64,000 nucleotides of DNA from Manis javanica (GCF_040802235.1 NC_133167.1:98814001-98878000); one strand, 5' to 3'; positions 23,031 through 35,244 are shown, counted from the stretch's first letter. The notes: generated from the letters alone by a model not told the origin. Program-made: numbers and translations.

Positions 23031-23560
23031 TAGTTTTGTCTTACAGCCATAATAAATTACCACAAATTTAGCAGCTTAACACAACATGCATTGTTATCTC
23101 AGAGTTTCCATGGATCAGAAGTCTGGGCATAGCATGGCTGAACTGGGTTCTCTAACTCAAGGTCAGCAGGTCTGAGGTCTTATTTGGAGACTCTGGGGGA
23201 AAATCTGCTTTCAGACTCGTTCAGATTATTGGCAGAATTCAGTTTAATGTTATAGGAATGAGGTCCTGTTTCTTTGCTGGTTGATGGATGGAGATTATCC
23301 TTAGCTTCTAGGAGCCTCCCACATTCCTGGCTTGTAGGTCTCTCTCCATCTTCAAGGTCAATAATGGCATGTCTAATCTTTCTTGGACTTACAGTCTGTA
23401 TGGTTTTCCCTTTTGCTTTCCTCTTCTGCCTTTAAAGGCCTCATGTGACTGTTTCAAACTCACCTGGAAAACTAGGATAATATCCCTATCTTAAAGTCAA
23501 CTGATTACTAACATTAATTACATCTGCTTTTACCACATAGCATAATATAATAATTATAGA
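23030..23560 (-). mobile_element. MaLR-type LTR (MLT1-like), antisense
   Basis: The left end (TGTATTAGTTTTGTCTTACA, then 'aataaattaccacaaattta') is the reverse complement of the 3' end of MaLR LTRs. Farther on come the expected 'cagaagtctgggca', 'aggtctgag', 'ttggcagaattcagtt', 'ccatcttcaa' and 'aaagtcaactgattac' segments. MaLRs are ancient non-autonomous ERVL-related LTR elements. The LTR is solitary, with no internal region alongside. The subfamily is uncertain. Confidence 0.6.
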
Positions 23561-23569
23561 TGGAACACC

Positions 23570-25650
23570 AGGAGACAGAGATCTAAACATACTTTAAAAA
23601 AATTGAAAAAACAAGATTTCAAACAGTCAAGCTAATCCATGTGTAATTTTAATACTTGCTAAAATAATATGATCACTTTAAATGAAGACAAAAAATCATT
23701 CATTAGTGTATACATTAATATAGCATAGCATGTAATCAAAATGCTAGATAAGAAATAAACAAAAAATATGAATTATAGCTATGATAAAAATCACAGAAAA
23801 ATAAAAGAATAATTAAAAAGACAAAATATAAAGATGGTGGTATTTGTGGACAAGAACCTTAAATACCTTAGAATAGGTATTTCAAATGTGTCTAAGAATT
23901 AAAGAAATACATAATTAATGAAAGTTTTAAAAAAAAGGGGACTAAATGGAGCTTCTGGGGCAAAGAATACAATATATAAATTGAAAACTTCATTGAATGG
24001 GCATAAAAGCAGATTAAAAACTATGGAAGAAAAGAACAAGAAACTTGAAGATATTGTGTCAGAAGCTATTCAAAATGAAACACCGGGCAAGGGAAGATGA
24101 AAATAAAATAGATACTTAATGAACTGTTGGAAAACAGCCAGGGGTATAACATACAATGCAGTAGAGTCCTAGAGAGAAATAGCGTGATAGGGAGGAGAAA
24201 TACTTACTTCATAAAGACTAAACATTTTTCAGGTTTAATAAAAATTACAAACATAATTCCAACAGACTCAGGAACCTAAAATCAGGGCAAACCACAAGAA
24301 AAACACCATAATTCACAACAATATAGAATTTCTGTAAACCGCTGATAAAGAGAAATACTTTAAAGCATTTACAGAAAAAAAAAAAGGCAACATCCACACA
24401 GGGGAAAAAAAGCTAAGACTTCTCAACAGAAGTAAAGCAAGACAAAAGAGAATGGAACAACATGAAAAAAAGAAAAGGTTAACCTAAAACTGTATATCTA
24501 GCAAAACAGCAAAAATATCCTTCAAAAATGATGGTGAAGTAAAGACTTTTTTCAGGAACAAAAGCTGGAATAATTTGTTACAAACAGACTTGTACTAAAA
24601 GAAATGTGAAAAGTTCTTTAGAATAAGAAAATTGATACCAAATGAAAACTTGGATTTACACAAAGGAAATAAATGCACCAGGGTGTTACTTTGGGGGTAA
24701 ATATAAAGTACCTTTCTCATTTAAAAATTTTCTTTAATTTGAGATCATCTGCAAAAAGCAAAAATAAAATAATGTGAAATTTATAACTTATGCATAAGTA
24801 AAACACATGACAGTTCTAAAACCCAGAGGGGGAATGGAAGCATACTACTGTAGGGTTCTTACGTGACTTTTGAGCTGTTAGGGAAATATTGTTTGGAGGT
24901 ACAATGTGATAAGTTAATAGTGGGAAGGAGAGAGTGAAAACTTTCAACCATGATAGGTGAAGAGGTAAAATATTATTTAAAGGTAGATTGTGATAAAAAT
25001 GTATATTGTAAATTCAGGAGCAACATCTACAAAAAAGCAATGGTGTAGATAAAGTCAAACACTAAACAATATTCAATCAGTAAGGAGATAGAAAAACAGA
25101 GAAATAAGGAAAAGATGTAACTAGCAGAAACCAACAGGAAGATGATGTAATAGCAGGTAGATTTAAACCTTACCATGTCAATAAATATATTAACTATAAG
25201 TGGGCTAAATACTACATTTAAAAGCAGATATTTTTCAGACAGGATATAAAAGTACAGCTAATAACATTATAAATGAAAAACACTATTAAATACATACATA
25301 ATTTTAAATTTATACTTACATAGTTTTATATATGTAAATTATAAATACATTTATAGAAATATAAAAACACAGACTGGGTAAAAGTAAAAAAGAAGGAAAA
25401 CTATGTCACATAAGCACTATTCATAAGGAAGCTGACATGAGTATATTAGCATCTGGGAGAAACATCAAATAAAGATATTTCATAATAATAGAAATAATTC
25501 ATTAAGATGGTATAGCAATCTTAACTGTGTGTATGACAAATAAAAGCTTCAAAACACATGAAGCAAAATTGGATAGAATTGAAAATAGGAATAGACAAAT
25601 TCACATTATAGTTAGAGCAGGAAAGATAAAGAGAAAATTTTTTAGGTATT
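23570..25650 (+). mobile_element. L1M/HAL1-like LINE fragment
   Basis: Degenerate sense L1 sequence. 23918-24100 keeps an ORF1-like coiled-coil reading (TMEEKNKKLEDIVSEAIQNE). 24480-24720 matches the ORF1 C-terminal/spacer region of old L1s ('aaaatatccttcaaaaatga', 'aagtaaagactttttt', 'aaacttggatttacacaaag'). 25160-25640 matches the start of the endonuclease domain ('aaataaatattaactataag'-like and 'acaaattcacattatagtta'). Nothing of the reverse transcriptase follows, so it is either a HAL1-type half-L1 or a truncated L1M. Family assignment is from memory. Confidence 0.6.
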
Positions 25651-26130
25651 AATTCATTTCTATTCATGCTTTCCCACTTCCTTCTAACAAGTTTTCAAGA
25701 TCTTGTAGCTCCGCAGATGCATGTATTACCTCTTCCCAGACCATGTCTTCAAACAAAAGATGATTTGAACAGAAAAGGCAGGACTGATTCTGCCAGCAAA
25801 GGACACAGAGTCAGACCATGAAGAAAACAATGTGTTTTCCTCAAAGTCTAAGTGAACTTTTAATTTTATCATGTTTCCCATATGGGAATCATCCTTCACT
25901 CAAATATTGCTGGCAGGTAGGAATCATTAAATTATTTTGCATTGTCTGTTTTGCCTCATGGATGTACAGGGATGAATATGAAGATTTACTTTTAAGACAA
26001 AGAGTTTATGTCATTTTTTCTGCCATGTAATTGATATACTAACTCCCAAAGTAGAGACATGGTTTCCAAGACCAGCCACATATGCTTCCTCGTTAGTATT
26101 TTTGTCCCTCAAGCCTAATAAATTGAAATG
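25650..26130. other. Unannotated sequence between LINE fragments
   Basis: No recognisable repeat or gene. A plus frame of 70 codons at 25818-26030 has no known motif. The region separates two L1M/HAL1-like pieces and may itself be diverged LINE sequence. Confidence 0.3.
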
Positions 26131-27300
26131 AATGAAGTATCTTGTGGGGATATGGCTGACCAGAGATACTGCATCTCTCCTGCTATACAACAAATAAAAG
26201 TGCACAACTGGGAGAGATGAATGGACACACATCATTTTTAAAGCAATGATGAGCCTATGTGTAAGTAAAGGAAGGCTGTGTGGGCAGGAGCTAAGCAGGA
26301 CCAAAACCACGGGAAAGAAAGTAAGCATTGAAGCCACAAGATCCCCTAGGACCACAGAGTATCCTGAGCCAGACCCATGGGGTTCAGAGTTTCCAATATG
26401 AGACGACTTGCATAAAACCAGAACCCAGGAAAATCAAAAATCAATCCAAACCTGACTGCACCTCAGTTTGAATGACAGTGGATGAAAAATCAAAAGATTT
26501 CCCCTGGTAATCTGATGTCCACTGGTTTCTTTGGTTTGGAGCCTGAATCTATATTGTCTACATGGGCCTCAATACACAAGCCGAAAACTGTAATTAATAT
26601 AAGTGGACCCAGGTCCGTAGTGCTCACAGGTACTTGGAGGAAGCAAGTGCCAATCCTGCCAACGTACAAGTTAGACTGACAACTAGCTTACCCGCAGACT
26701 CCAGCAAAATGTCCTCAATGTGTTCGGAGAAAAGAATCATCAATTTAGAATTGTTTACCCAGCTCAAGTATTGTTTTCAAGAATAAGAACAAAATAAAGA
26801 CAAACTGAAGGGAAACTGAAGGAGTTTGCTTTTTAAATGATCCTCAATAAATAACTTACACTTCACAAAGCAGGAAAATGGTCTCATAAGGAAGGTCTGA
26901 AATCCATCAAGGAAGGGAAAGTAAGGAATATAAGGATACATCTAAAAATACTCAGACTGTTTAACATAGTAAACAGTGTTTAATTTGTGCATTATAAAAG
27001 TAAGCTACATATTTTTAAAGTTGGATGATTGCAAATGTGCCCTGGGAGTGGTGATGGCAAATAAAACATTCTTAGTTCCTTGGATTGAGGGGGAAGGAAA
27101 GATACTTATTAACTTTAGGACTATTGTTCAATATTCAAGCCCAAAATTATAAGGTTAACTATTCAAATAATATAATAAAAGGCATAAGTTCTTAATAGTA
27201 ACGGAGAAGAAAACTAAAAACTTTAATCACTATGTAAGGAAACAGAAGGGAGGCCTGTAGGGAGAAAGAAACAGGAAAATCAAAACAGAGAAGATTCGAT
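26130..27300 (+). mobile_element. Second L1M/HAL1-like LINE fragment
   Basis: The stretch 26700-26850 repeats, in diverged form, the same ORF1-end/spacer region seen at 24480-24720 ('agaattgtttacccagctca', 'aataaagacaaactgaaggg'). It is therefore an independent copy in the same orientation. The upstream part (26130-26600) is compatible with an old L1 5' region but is not diagnostic. Confidence 0.45.
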
Positions 27301-27329
27301 AACACTATTAACTGAGCCTTATCTAGTGT

Positions 27330-27465
27330 TTTGTATTTGCTAATGTCTGAAACATGCTTAAATATACCAACTCATTCAATATTACAATAATCTTTTGAGG
27401 CACCTGCTATTATCCCACTTTACAGATACAAAACTTAGGTGAACAAAAGTTAAATGATTATCCTG
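27330..27465 (-). repeat. MIR SINE fragment, antisense
   Basis: The antisense MIR signature is visible: 'actcattcaatattacaata', then 'cacctgctattatcccactt' and 'tacagatacaaaacttaggt'. These are the reverse complement of the MIR 'cctcatctgtaaaatggg' region. Confidence 0.65.
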
Positions 27466-27530
27466 ACTCTTGTCACTGCTTTTAAATATCACCACAGCAT
27501 AGAATTTAGAAATAACTACCTTTCTTTTTC

Positions 27531-27548
27531 GGGGGGTGGGGGGAGGGG
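27531..27548 (+). other. G-rich tract
   Basis: Eighteen bases consist of runs of 6, 6 and 4 G separated by single T and A. There are only three runs of three or more G, so a canonical intramolecular G-quadruplex is not formed by the simple rule. It lies just upstream of an L1 fragment. Confidence 0.6.
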
Positions 27549-27624
27549 TCTAGAACTTGTCCCAGAATCTCGGATTTTCCTTCTGCTGTTGGCAAGCAAT
27601 GAAAATTTAAAGAACTAGAGATGA

Positions 27625-28425
27625 AGTGCTTTTTTTTATAGTTGATGTACAATATTATATTGGTTTCAAGTACACAACAGTGTGATTCAACAGTTATCCA
27701 CATTATTAAATCCTCACCCTAACTAGTGCAGTTACTATCAACATAGAAAGATTTGCAGAACCATTGATTGTATTCTTCATGCTGCACTTCCATCCCCATG
27801 ACCAACTTGTATTATGATTGAGATTTTGTGCCTCTTTATGTCTCTGATCCACCCCACATGCCCTCTCTGACTTCTCCCTCATGGTAACCAATAGTCACTT
27901 CTCAGTGTCCATGAGCCTACTGCTTTAAATATTTCTGTATCAGTATTAGAGTGGACATATGTTTCCATTTCTTTTGGTTAATATTTAAGAGTAAGAAACT
28001 GTTAAGTAGTTCGTACCATTTTAAAAAGCTATCAGAAATATACAATCTGGTTGTTCCACATCCTTGTCAGATCTTGTTATTTTAGGTTTTTAATTTTAGT
28101 CAAATTAGTGTGTCTCATTGTGATTTTAATTGCATTTCTCTGAGAACTAATAATGCCTAGCAGCTTTTCATGTGCTTGTGGTTCGTATACCTTATATGGT
28201 GAACTGTGAATTTCAAACTTTTGCCTATTTGCAATTATTCTTTATTATTATTTTATTGTTTAGTTGTAAAAATGCTTTTACCTTTTGGATACAAGTCCTG
28301 TGTCAGATACATGTATTACAAATATTGTCTCTCAGTTGGTGGTTCGACTTTTCATTTTCTCAATTGACTTTCTGAAGAGAAGATATTTTAAATTTTTCCC
28401 TGCACATAAAATTTTCTATGAAATC
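27625..28425 (-). mobile_element. Old L1 fragment, antisense (3' part)
   Basis: Antisense L1: a T-rich left end, then the 3'UTR ('aatattatattggtttcaag' and 'ggtaaccaatagtcactt'), then the ORF2 C-terminal region ('gtgtctcattgtgattttaa', 'tgcatttctctgagaact', 'acaagtcctgtgtcagata'). The orientation flips abruptly at about 28430, where sense ORF2 sequence begins. Confidence 0.7.
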
Positions 28426-28436
28426 CAGAAAAGGTC

Positions 28437-28860
28437 TATTAAAACTAATGAGTGAATTTAGCAAGATCACAGCATGCAATGCCAAAATGCAAAAATCAAT
28501 TGCATTTATGTATTTTTATGTAGCAACAAATAATAGGAAAAAATTTACATAGACCTTGTATAAAATCATCAAAAGTATATACAGATACATTCAACAAAAG
28601 ATATGAAAAATTTTTCTCAGTGGAAACTAGAGACATTGCTGAGAGAAACCGAAGTTCTAAATAAATGGTGAAGTATGCCCTTTTTCGTGGTGTGACAAAT
28701 TCAATATTTTTAAGAAGTTATTTTTTATCAAACTGATTTATACATTCAATACAATTCCAATCAAAATGTCAGCAGGATTTTTGTGGAAATTGGCAAGGTG
28801 ATTCTAATATTTATGTGGAAATTCACAGAATAGCTCAAGTCACATTTTCTAAAAATATAG
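28437..28860 (+). mobile_element. Old L1 ORF2 fragment, sense (inverted 5' part)
   Basis: Sense ORF2 sequence from upstream of the part at 27625-28425 ('gaatttagcaagatcacagc', 'aaaaatcaattgcatttatg', 'caattccaatcaaaatgtca', 'tttatgtggaaattcacaga'). With the antisense neighbour it forms a head-inverted L1, the arrangement expected of twin priming. Confidence 0.65.
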
Positions 28861-28864
28861 AAAG

Positions 28865-30240
28865 TAATTAAGATTTACATATTAATTTCCTTTTTCAAAA
28901 TCCATTCATTAAATCTATTTCAGAATAATATTCCTTGATTAAAATTAATTAAAACCTTTTACAGAAACTCTATGGAGCTACGCTCTTTAACAGATGAAAC
29001 ACAAACTTACATAGACATGCAAGCAGCTAATAATTGAAAATCACCTAATTTATGGCTGATTTCGCTAAAGCCCAATCACAGAAAGGAATTGTATATCTTT
29101 GTGGAAATGTAAACATTCTTTTTATTTACATATGTTTATATAAGTTTATTGTCATTTTTAACTTTAGTTTCTTCTTCCTAATATTTTTATCAGAATGATG
29201 TAATTTTTTTATTATCAAAAACTGTAGGTAGCTCTGTGAGGCCAAATGAGAACTTACTGTTGCACACAGAGGAGCCCACACTGGCTTCCAGGGGGTCCAT
29301 ATTTACTTGTCACACTGCTGCTAGGACCAATATGCAATTTAGAAGGGAGGGAAAAGAGATTAGAGGCAATGAGTGCTTCTCCTTTGTCAATATCATTGAT
29401 CAAATAATCTGTCTGTGCCCATATAACAGGCCTGAGAAAATAGTGTAGTTTTATTTGTGGTAACTTTCCAGAATCAATAACTTTCCTAATGAATATAAAA
29501 GCCTGGGCACCTTGCAGTCTAAATTCATGCAATTGGATTACTTCTTGTAATCAAGCACTGGCATTAATGTTCTGATGTGATAAAATAAGTGTTTAGTAAT
29601 TTAGTCCTCAACTGCTTCTGGCATTTCAACCCTTTGTTGGCATATAGAGCAGAAATTTCTCCTGTAGTAAAAAGTAATTTATTGGCTTCTTTCTTTATCA
29701 CCTGCAATGATTTCGTTATTGGTCTTGCAAGCCTTTCTAGTCAAATGTTGCTGGACAGAAGTTGGCTTGCACCAACCTTAGCAAATTGAAATTCAATCCA
29801 GATCAATAAGGTGTTTTATTTATTTTGGCACTGGAATGGAAATAATCATCACATTTTATAATAAGTATGTCCATTTTCAATCTTCATAGTATGTATTTAT
29901 TCTGTATAATCAAGCATAACTGTTGGCCTGTTCCTTTGAGCTGACAGATGCATCCATAGATGTGCAATTAGGAGGTAACCATTTCAGAGGTGGTGGAGAA
30001 GACCTAATAGTGAAGATTTGATAAATGTCCCCCTAGAACTTGTAAATGCTCCTAGGACTTCAAAATAATTATATTTCCTCATTTTCTAGATAGATAACAA
30101 AAAAATCTATCATTTTATTTACATAGCAACTAGTTTGCTTCTATGAAATATTTCCAAATCAATATATAAAAGCCTTTGAATATGATTAAGTAATAGCTAA
30201 AATATCCTATGCTGAGCTCTCAGCTTTGAAGTGGTTAAAT
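28865..30240. other. Unannotated AT-rich sequence
   Basis: AT-rich with no recognised gene or repeat. Short frames at 29236-29532 overlap on both strands and are unsupported. Confidence 0.35.
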
Positions 30241-30244
30241 ATAC

Positions 30245-30735
30245 TGTATTAGTTAGCTTTTGCTGTGTAACAAACCATCCCAACCTACTGGTTTAATACA
30301 ATAGCCATTTGTTTAGCTCATTATTCTGTGAGTAGCTACCTTGGATTGGACTCAGGTGGGCAGTTCAGCTCCAGGTAGATGCTCCTCTGAGCACCTGTGA
30401 TAACCTTGATTAGCCTGTGGGTCAGCTGGGACAGCCTAGCATTTCAGATATCTGATGGCTGATCACCTGGTAGCTGGGTATCTGTTACCTTCCAGAGGGC
30501 AGGTCTGAGCTTATTTGCTTAGTGGTCTCAGCGCTTTAAGAACAGCAATAAACAAGCAATAATCACAAGCAGTTTTTAAGTTTCTGCATGCATATATTTG
30601 CTAATGTGCTGTTTGTCAAAGCAACCAGATGGCCAGTCCCAAAGTCTACATGAAGGGTTACCTCCAAAGTTCATGGACACAGAGAAGTATGAAGAAGTCA
30701 GAGTCATTGCTGAAATCATTTCTACCACGTGGCCT
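30245..30735 (-). mobile_element. MaLR-type LTR fragment, antisense
   Basis: The left end (TATTAGTTAGCTTTTGCTGT, then 'gtaacaaaccatccc') is the antisense of MaLR-family LTR 3' ends. 'ggtttaatacaatagccatt', 'attctgtgagtag', 'ctcaggtgggcagttc' and 'gtccatgaactttgg'-like (antisense) elements follow in plausible order. Subfamily and right edge are uncertain. Confidence 0.45.
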
Positions 30736-31089
30736 GACTGAAGCACTGGCTAGGTTTCCTGTCCTTTGTAGCACTCTAATCTGCTTATCTTTGGTTGGCT
30801 GTATCATGTTCCTATTTCTCCTGAGCTGAGCTGTATTTTTGAAGATTTCTACATCCTATTTCCTAATCCATGAAAACAAAATAAAGAAACACCCTTATGA
30901 ACATAATGCATTTTAGTTACCCTGCTATAATTGAATAATTTCAAAATATTCCCAAAATATTAATTTTGGATTTCCAGTTTCTTTCTTTGCAGCTATGTAT
31001 TTTAATTCCAGATTAATATTGCTGCCAAGATTTTCTGAAATGTCATTGAATACATTTGCAACACTCGAAAGCATAATTTTTAAGAGACC

Positions 31090-31312
31090 ATCCTATTTGA
31101 AATTGCAACCCCAAATTCTGTAATTCCCACTCCTCGTCACCTTTCACTATACTCTTCCAGTACCACTCATCTCCTCTAAACCTATAATTTACTGTATATT
31201 GTGCTTCTCATCTGTTTTCCCCACACTTAAATGTATGTTACTTATATATCCTAAAGTCAGAAATGTACCATCCCATGATAAGTGCTCAATAAATGTTTTT
31301 GTAATGAATCAC
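31090..31312 (+). repeat. L2 LINE 3' end
   Basis: A pyrimidine-rich tract ends in 'gataagtgctcaataaatg' followed by 'tttttgtaatgaat'. This is the diagnostic L2 3' terminus (tgctcaataaatatttgttg followed by aatgaat). Confidence 0.7.
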
Positions 31313-31518
31313 ACTGTTGAACTTTGCCAGAACATCAAACATGGAGCAGGTAGCTCAACATTCACTCTGAGGCTTGATTTGGAATGCATAGAATTAGGCT
31401 TAGAGTCTCGGGAGCCCCTGCAGACAGCTGCCTTCCTTTGTGTGAATCTTGCACACTGCCCTCTTCCCAAGAAAATATACAGATAATTGTGAGAGTTCTA
31501 GGTTAAGAGAAATTCAAG

Positions 31519-31543
31519 GGTGTGTGTGTGTGTGTGTGTGTGT
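31519..31543 (+). repeat. (TG)n microsatellite
   Basis: About 12 uninterrupted TG units, followed by a less regular ATGTACA/ATATG stretch to about 31600. Confidence 0.95.
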
Positions 31544-31774
31544 ACGAATGTACAGATGTACATATATTCATAGGTATGTTTACATATGCAGAATACATAT
31601 TTGTAGTGGAAATTCATTCCTGATTTATTATTTATAATTCATTTCATCCTTCCAATAAGACCTTATCCATGAAACAGCATAAAAAAACTGAGTGTCTCAC
31701 CTGGTTGAACCTGTGATTAGATCTAATGATTTAAAGAATCCTTGTGTTAACATTTTGGGATAACAGCTTAGTAT

Positions 31775-31990
31775 CCAGCCATACAGCATAGTAATTAAAT
31801 GCACAGATTCTAGATCCAAATGGACTGGGATATATTCCATTTCTTCATTAAGTAGTATGATCTAGGACAAGTTTCCTCATTTTAAAAAGTGTATTCCCCA
31901 AGTTCATAATACTGTTGTGAAGACTGAATGGGTACTTACCTACCCGGCACTTAGAGCAACGTCTGCATGTATCCATGATGAAGGCTCAGA
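31775..31990 (+). repeat. MIR SINE, sense
   Basis: Near-complete MIR order: 'catagtaattaaatgcacag', 'attctagatccaaa', 'ctaggacaagtttcctcatt', 'aatactgttgtgaagactga' and 'ggcacttagagcaacgtctg'. The small frame 31917-32105 is unrelated. Confidence 0.7.
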
Positions 31991-31994
31991 GGGC

Positions 31995-32912
31995 ACAGCA
32001 GACATTCCCTGTCTGGTCACAGAGCCCCTGCCTCAGAACTACGCGGTCCTTCTCATGGGTGCTGAAACTATAGGGAGAGGATTCTCAGAATTCTCAAATC
32101 TGTGAAGTCTCCTCTGCCTTTTGCATCCCCCCAACTTACCAGATCCTCCTCTTTCTCACTTCTGTGTGGGTCGGGGTCTCAGGAGGGGACCAGAGGACAC
32201 GTGCTCGACTGACCACTTCTGCTCTCATGTCACGTCCATCCTCCAAGATTGAAAAAGAGTTGGCTTTCCCCTATTCTTCTTGATTACGTCTTCCTTCTCG
32301 GTGGGATAACAAACCTAAGACCTCACCATCATGGTAGGAAAAGGTTTCCTACTCTGTCGTTTCTCTGGTTATCCAGGTTTGTGTTCTAGCTAAAGGAGAA
32401 TCAAAGAAGTGTGGGAGATTCTTTCTCACAGAGTCCAACTTTCAAGTCAGTTGTTTCACTGCAAAATCTTATTTTGAGTGTGAGAAGTTAAATTTTATCT
32501 AACTTTTTAACTTGGTATGCCTTCTGTAATAAATGGTGGTTTCTCCTGAGGCTGACTGATCCCTTGGAGCAAATTGGAAGGAAATAATACACTTAAGAAG
32601 CAAAGAAAAATTCAAACTATTCCACATTTTCACACTTATTATTTTAATACTGCACAGGCTTTTTATATTGTGCTTTTCTCAAAAAATAACTTTCACAGGA
32701 TCAAAAACTGACTGCAGATTTAAAAATTATAATAAAAGTCTAGGCTGTATTTGAGGGCAATAAATGACTTTAGTAGAACCTTCTCTACATTAGTGAATAA
32801 TTAATAGACTGGTGAATAAGTTAGATATGTTTTAGGAGACCATCTGTAAGGGTTTAGTTAATGAGGTGCTCTTTTATGAGGTTGTCTTAACTATGAAACA
32901 ATTTCTAAGCAT
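31995..32912. other. Unannotated sequence
   Basis: No gene or repeat was recognised. The plus-strand frame 31917-32105 ends here and has no protein similarity. Confidence 0.35.
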
Positions 32913-33185
32913 GTGTAGTGGGCTGAATGGTAACTCCCCCCAAAACATGTCCATGTCCATGTCCAAATTCCTGGAAAATGTGAATATGAATTTTTTTGGA
33001 AAAGGCTCTTTTTAAGTGTAATTAAGTTAAGGAACTTGAGATCACGCTTCACTACTCCAAGTGGGCCCTAAATCCAAGGACAAATGTCCTTGTAAGAGAC
33101 AGAAGAGGAGGCAGAGGTCAGCGTGAGCAGCCTCAAGCCCAGGAACGTCACCAAGCACCAGAAGCTGGAAAAGGTACAAGTGTCA
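32913..33185 (+). mobile_element. MaLR-type LTR (MLT1-like), 5' part
   Basis: Begins TGTAGTGGGCTGAATGG and continues with a 'cccccaaaacatgtcc' segment, 'attcctggaaaatgtgaata', 'ggaaaaggctctttttaagt', 'aattaagttaaggaacttga', 'gtgggccctaaatccaa' and 'tccttgtaagagacagaaga'. This matches the MaLR LTR order from its 5' end. It stops after the 'accagaagctgg' segment, so the 3' third is missing. An ATGTCC triplet is duplicated in tandem at about 32946-32963. Confidence 0.7.
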
Positions 33186-33385
33186 GATGATAAATGCAAA
33201 CCACGCAGCACAAGGCCTGCCATGTCGTAAGAGCACAATGAGTGGTCTTTGTTCTTCTAGCACTGCTCTTAGCAGTAAATTCTTGGTACACTGTTCTCCT
33301 TACCTGTACCAACAGGGCAGTAAACAACTTACAGGATTGGGGTGAGGATGAAATTCTCGAAAGGGTGTCAGTAAGCGTTAGTTTC
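33186..33385 (+). repeat. Possible MIR SINE fragment
   Basis: Elements resembling the MIR 3' part ('cagcacaaggcctgcca', 'taagagcacaatgagtgg') and middle part ('gattggggtgaggatgaa') are present, but not in a simple order. Two partial copies or a rearranged one would fit. Low confidence. Confidence 0.3.
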
Positions 33386-33389
33386 ATGG

Positions 33390-33955
33390 TTTCATTTTAC
33401 ATAAAGTATCACATTCATCGTGGGTATTCAGTTTCCTTTTTCAACCTTAAGACAATGTTTCTCTTGTTCCTACTGCGTTGTCAGGGAAATGTTTATTGTA
33501 TCTGCTGTAGTGAAATTATTTTTTACACTGTACTCACTGCTTCCTCTTCTTGAGATTACAAACTTATGCAATGCCTTCCTCCTTTTCATATAATTTTTCT
33601 GCCAAACCATACTCCCATATAATTACTTAAACTGAATAATATGACATAGTAGATGAGGTGCCAACCAAATGTTTGTCTGTAAAGTCGTCATTACCAGGGC
33701 CTCGTTGTAATAGCCTTTTTCAAAGCTATTGCCACAATCTTTAGCTGTTTATATTCTACTCAGTAAACAACAAGATACAAGTTGCCCTTGACCGCTAAGA
33801 CCTGCGTGCTGCCATTCTCTCAGGCACTTTTCTCATATCTTTAGATCACAAATATTATAACTTTTCTTAGCACTTGCTTAGATTCTTCAATTCTGACTTT
33901 TGTTGTGGCTTAGCTTTACTCAATATGTATTTTTCAAAAAATTATACCATATGTC
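33390..33955. other. Unannotated sequence
   Basis: Nothing recognised. The frame 33242-33553 (103 codons) covers the MIR-like stretch and is not supported as coding. Confidence 0.3.
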
Positions 33956-33959
33956 AAAC

Positions 33960-34290
33960 AGTGTGGTAGGCATAGAATAGAATTAGTGGTCAAAATAGAC
34001 AAGAAGCTTGCCCTGGAAGCTTAGGATATCAGATCATCTGTACAATTCCAAGCAGTGTTAAAAATGTCATGGTGATGGGACACAAAAGCTATTGGATACC
34101 ATGGACACACACGTAGAGGTTTCTTGGCTTAACTTAAGGATTTAGGGAAGACTTTTCTTGAGCCAGTACCCAAAATGAAGATCAAAAGCATAAATAGAAG
34201 TTTTCCACGTGAAGCATGAATTGTGGGTAGAAAAGTGGAATGTACTAGACAAAAATCCTTAATACAAGAGAGGATGTCATGTGGTTTAGG
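33960..34290 (-). repeat. L2 LINE fragment, antisense
   Basis: Reads as reverse-complement L2: 'gacaagaagcttgccctgga', then 'gatttagggaagacttttct', a 'tgaagatcaaaagc' segment and a 'gtagaaaagtggaatgt' segment, in the order of the antisense consensus. Diverged. Confidence 0.45.
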
Positions 34291-34603
34291 AACTGAATCA
34301 TCAGGATGACTGGAACCTATGTACATATGTTTGTGAGTTTGGAACTAGAGGAAAGGTGGATGGAAAGGTTTGGAGGAGTCAAGACTGATAAGGCTACAGA
34401 AATACTATATAAAAGATAGAATTTCATTTGAATCTTACAAATCGTGACTTGTTCTTCAGAATCAGCTACCTTAAAAATACCTAATTTGGAAAAAAGTGTT
34501 CAGAGTCTTTACATATGTGCGTCTCCATGTGTGTATGTACACGCACATACATATACTCAATCACTTCCATACAGAGGCTGGATTTGGAAGGTCATCATCC
34601 TGC

Positions 34604-34628
34604 AAAAAAAAAAAAAAAAAAAAAAAAA
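34604..34628 (+). repeat. Poly(A) run of 25
   Basis: An uninterrupted A25 tract that could be the tail of a plus-strand retroposed copy. I could not recognise the upstream sequence nor find a target-site duplication around it. Confidence 0.9.
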
Positions 34629-34689
34629 GGAACTTACTAAGACCAATCACCAAAAAAAGCTGTGAGGCCAGAGGGCAGAACAAACCATG

Positions 34690-35240
34690 ACTTTGGTTTT
34701 CCTCCCTTGCAGATTGTCCACCCATAGGGGGCCTACCGTCAGTGAGCATGAGGAGTGTTACGCCCCATGGGGCGCTGCTGCTGCCCCCTGTTGTTTCCCC
34801 CACCTAGTTTTTTCCTACCCCTTAATTGTGGCTCCTCCTCTACCTGCCATGAAAGGGCACCAGATACCTGTTGGTAGTGCACTGGAAACCCCAGATTGTT
34901 TTGGTGAATCTGAGAGTACAGAGGTGCTACAATCCTGAGTAGAGTCCAGGGAAACAGCAGCCCCTCTGGGTCACCACACGACCCAGCGATTACACAGTCG
35001 AGTGTCTTAGGATACAGGGCAGAGACGCATGGTGGCCCAAGGCCCCTGGGAGGCCAGAGAAAGACCCAAACACTTTTGTTTGCCAGAGACAGATGAAGCC
35101 CCAGCTGAAAGAGAGATTTGGATGTAAGGAGGGCTTGTGCAAGAGACTAAAGGGTTCAGTGGGGAACCGATAGCTGGGGAGTCCGAACAAGATGTGCATC
35201 TCTGCAGACGCCACCACGGAGATGACTGTGATCAAAGATG
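34690..35240. other. GC-rich pocket with CTCF-like core
   Basis: A moderately GC-rich, unrecognised block. It contains the palindrome CGCCCCATGGGGCG (34761-34774) and, on the minus strand, CAACAGGGGGCAGC (34780-34793), which matches the AGGGGGCAG core of CTCF but not its upstream CCA. Frames on both strands are short and unsupported. Confidence 0.35.
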
Positions 35241-35244
35241 AGAG

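Noticed and set aside
34604..34628. A25 run as evidence of a processed pseudogene
   Set aside because: No recognisable transcript upstream and no target-site duplication found around it.
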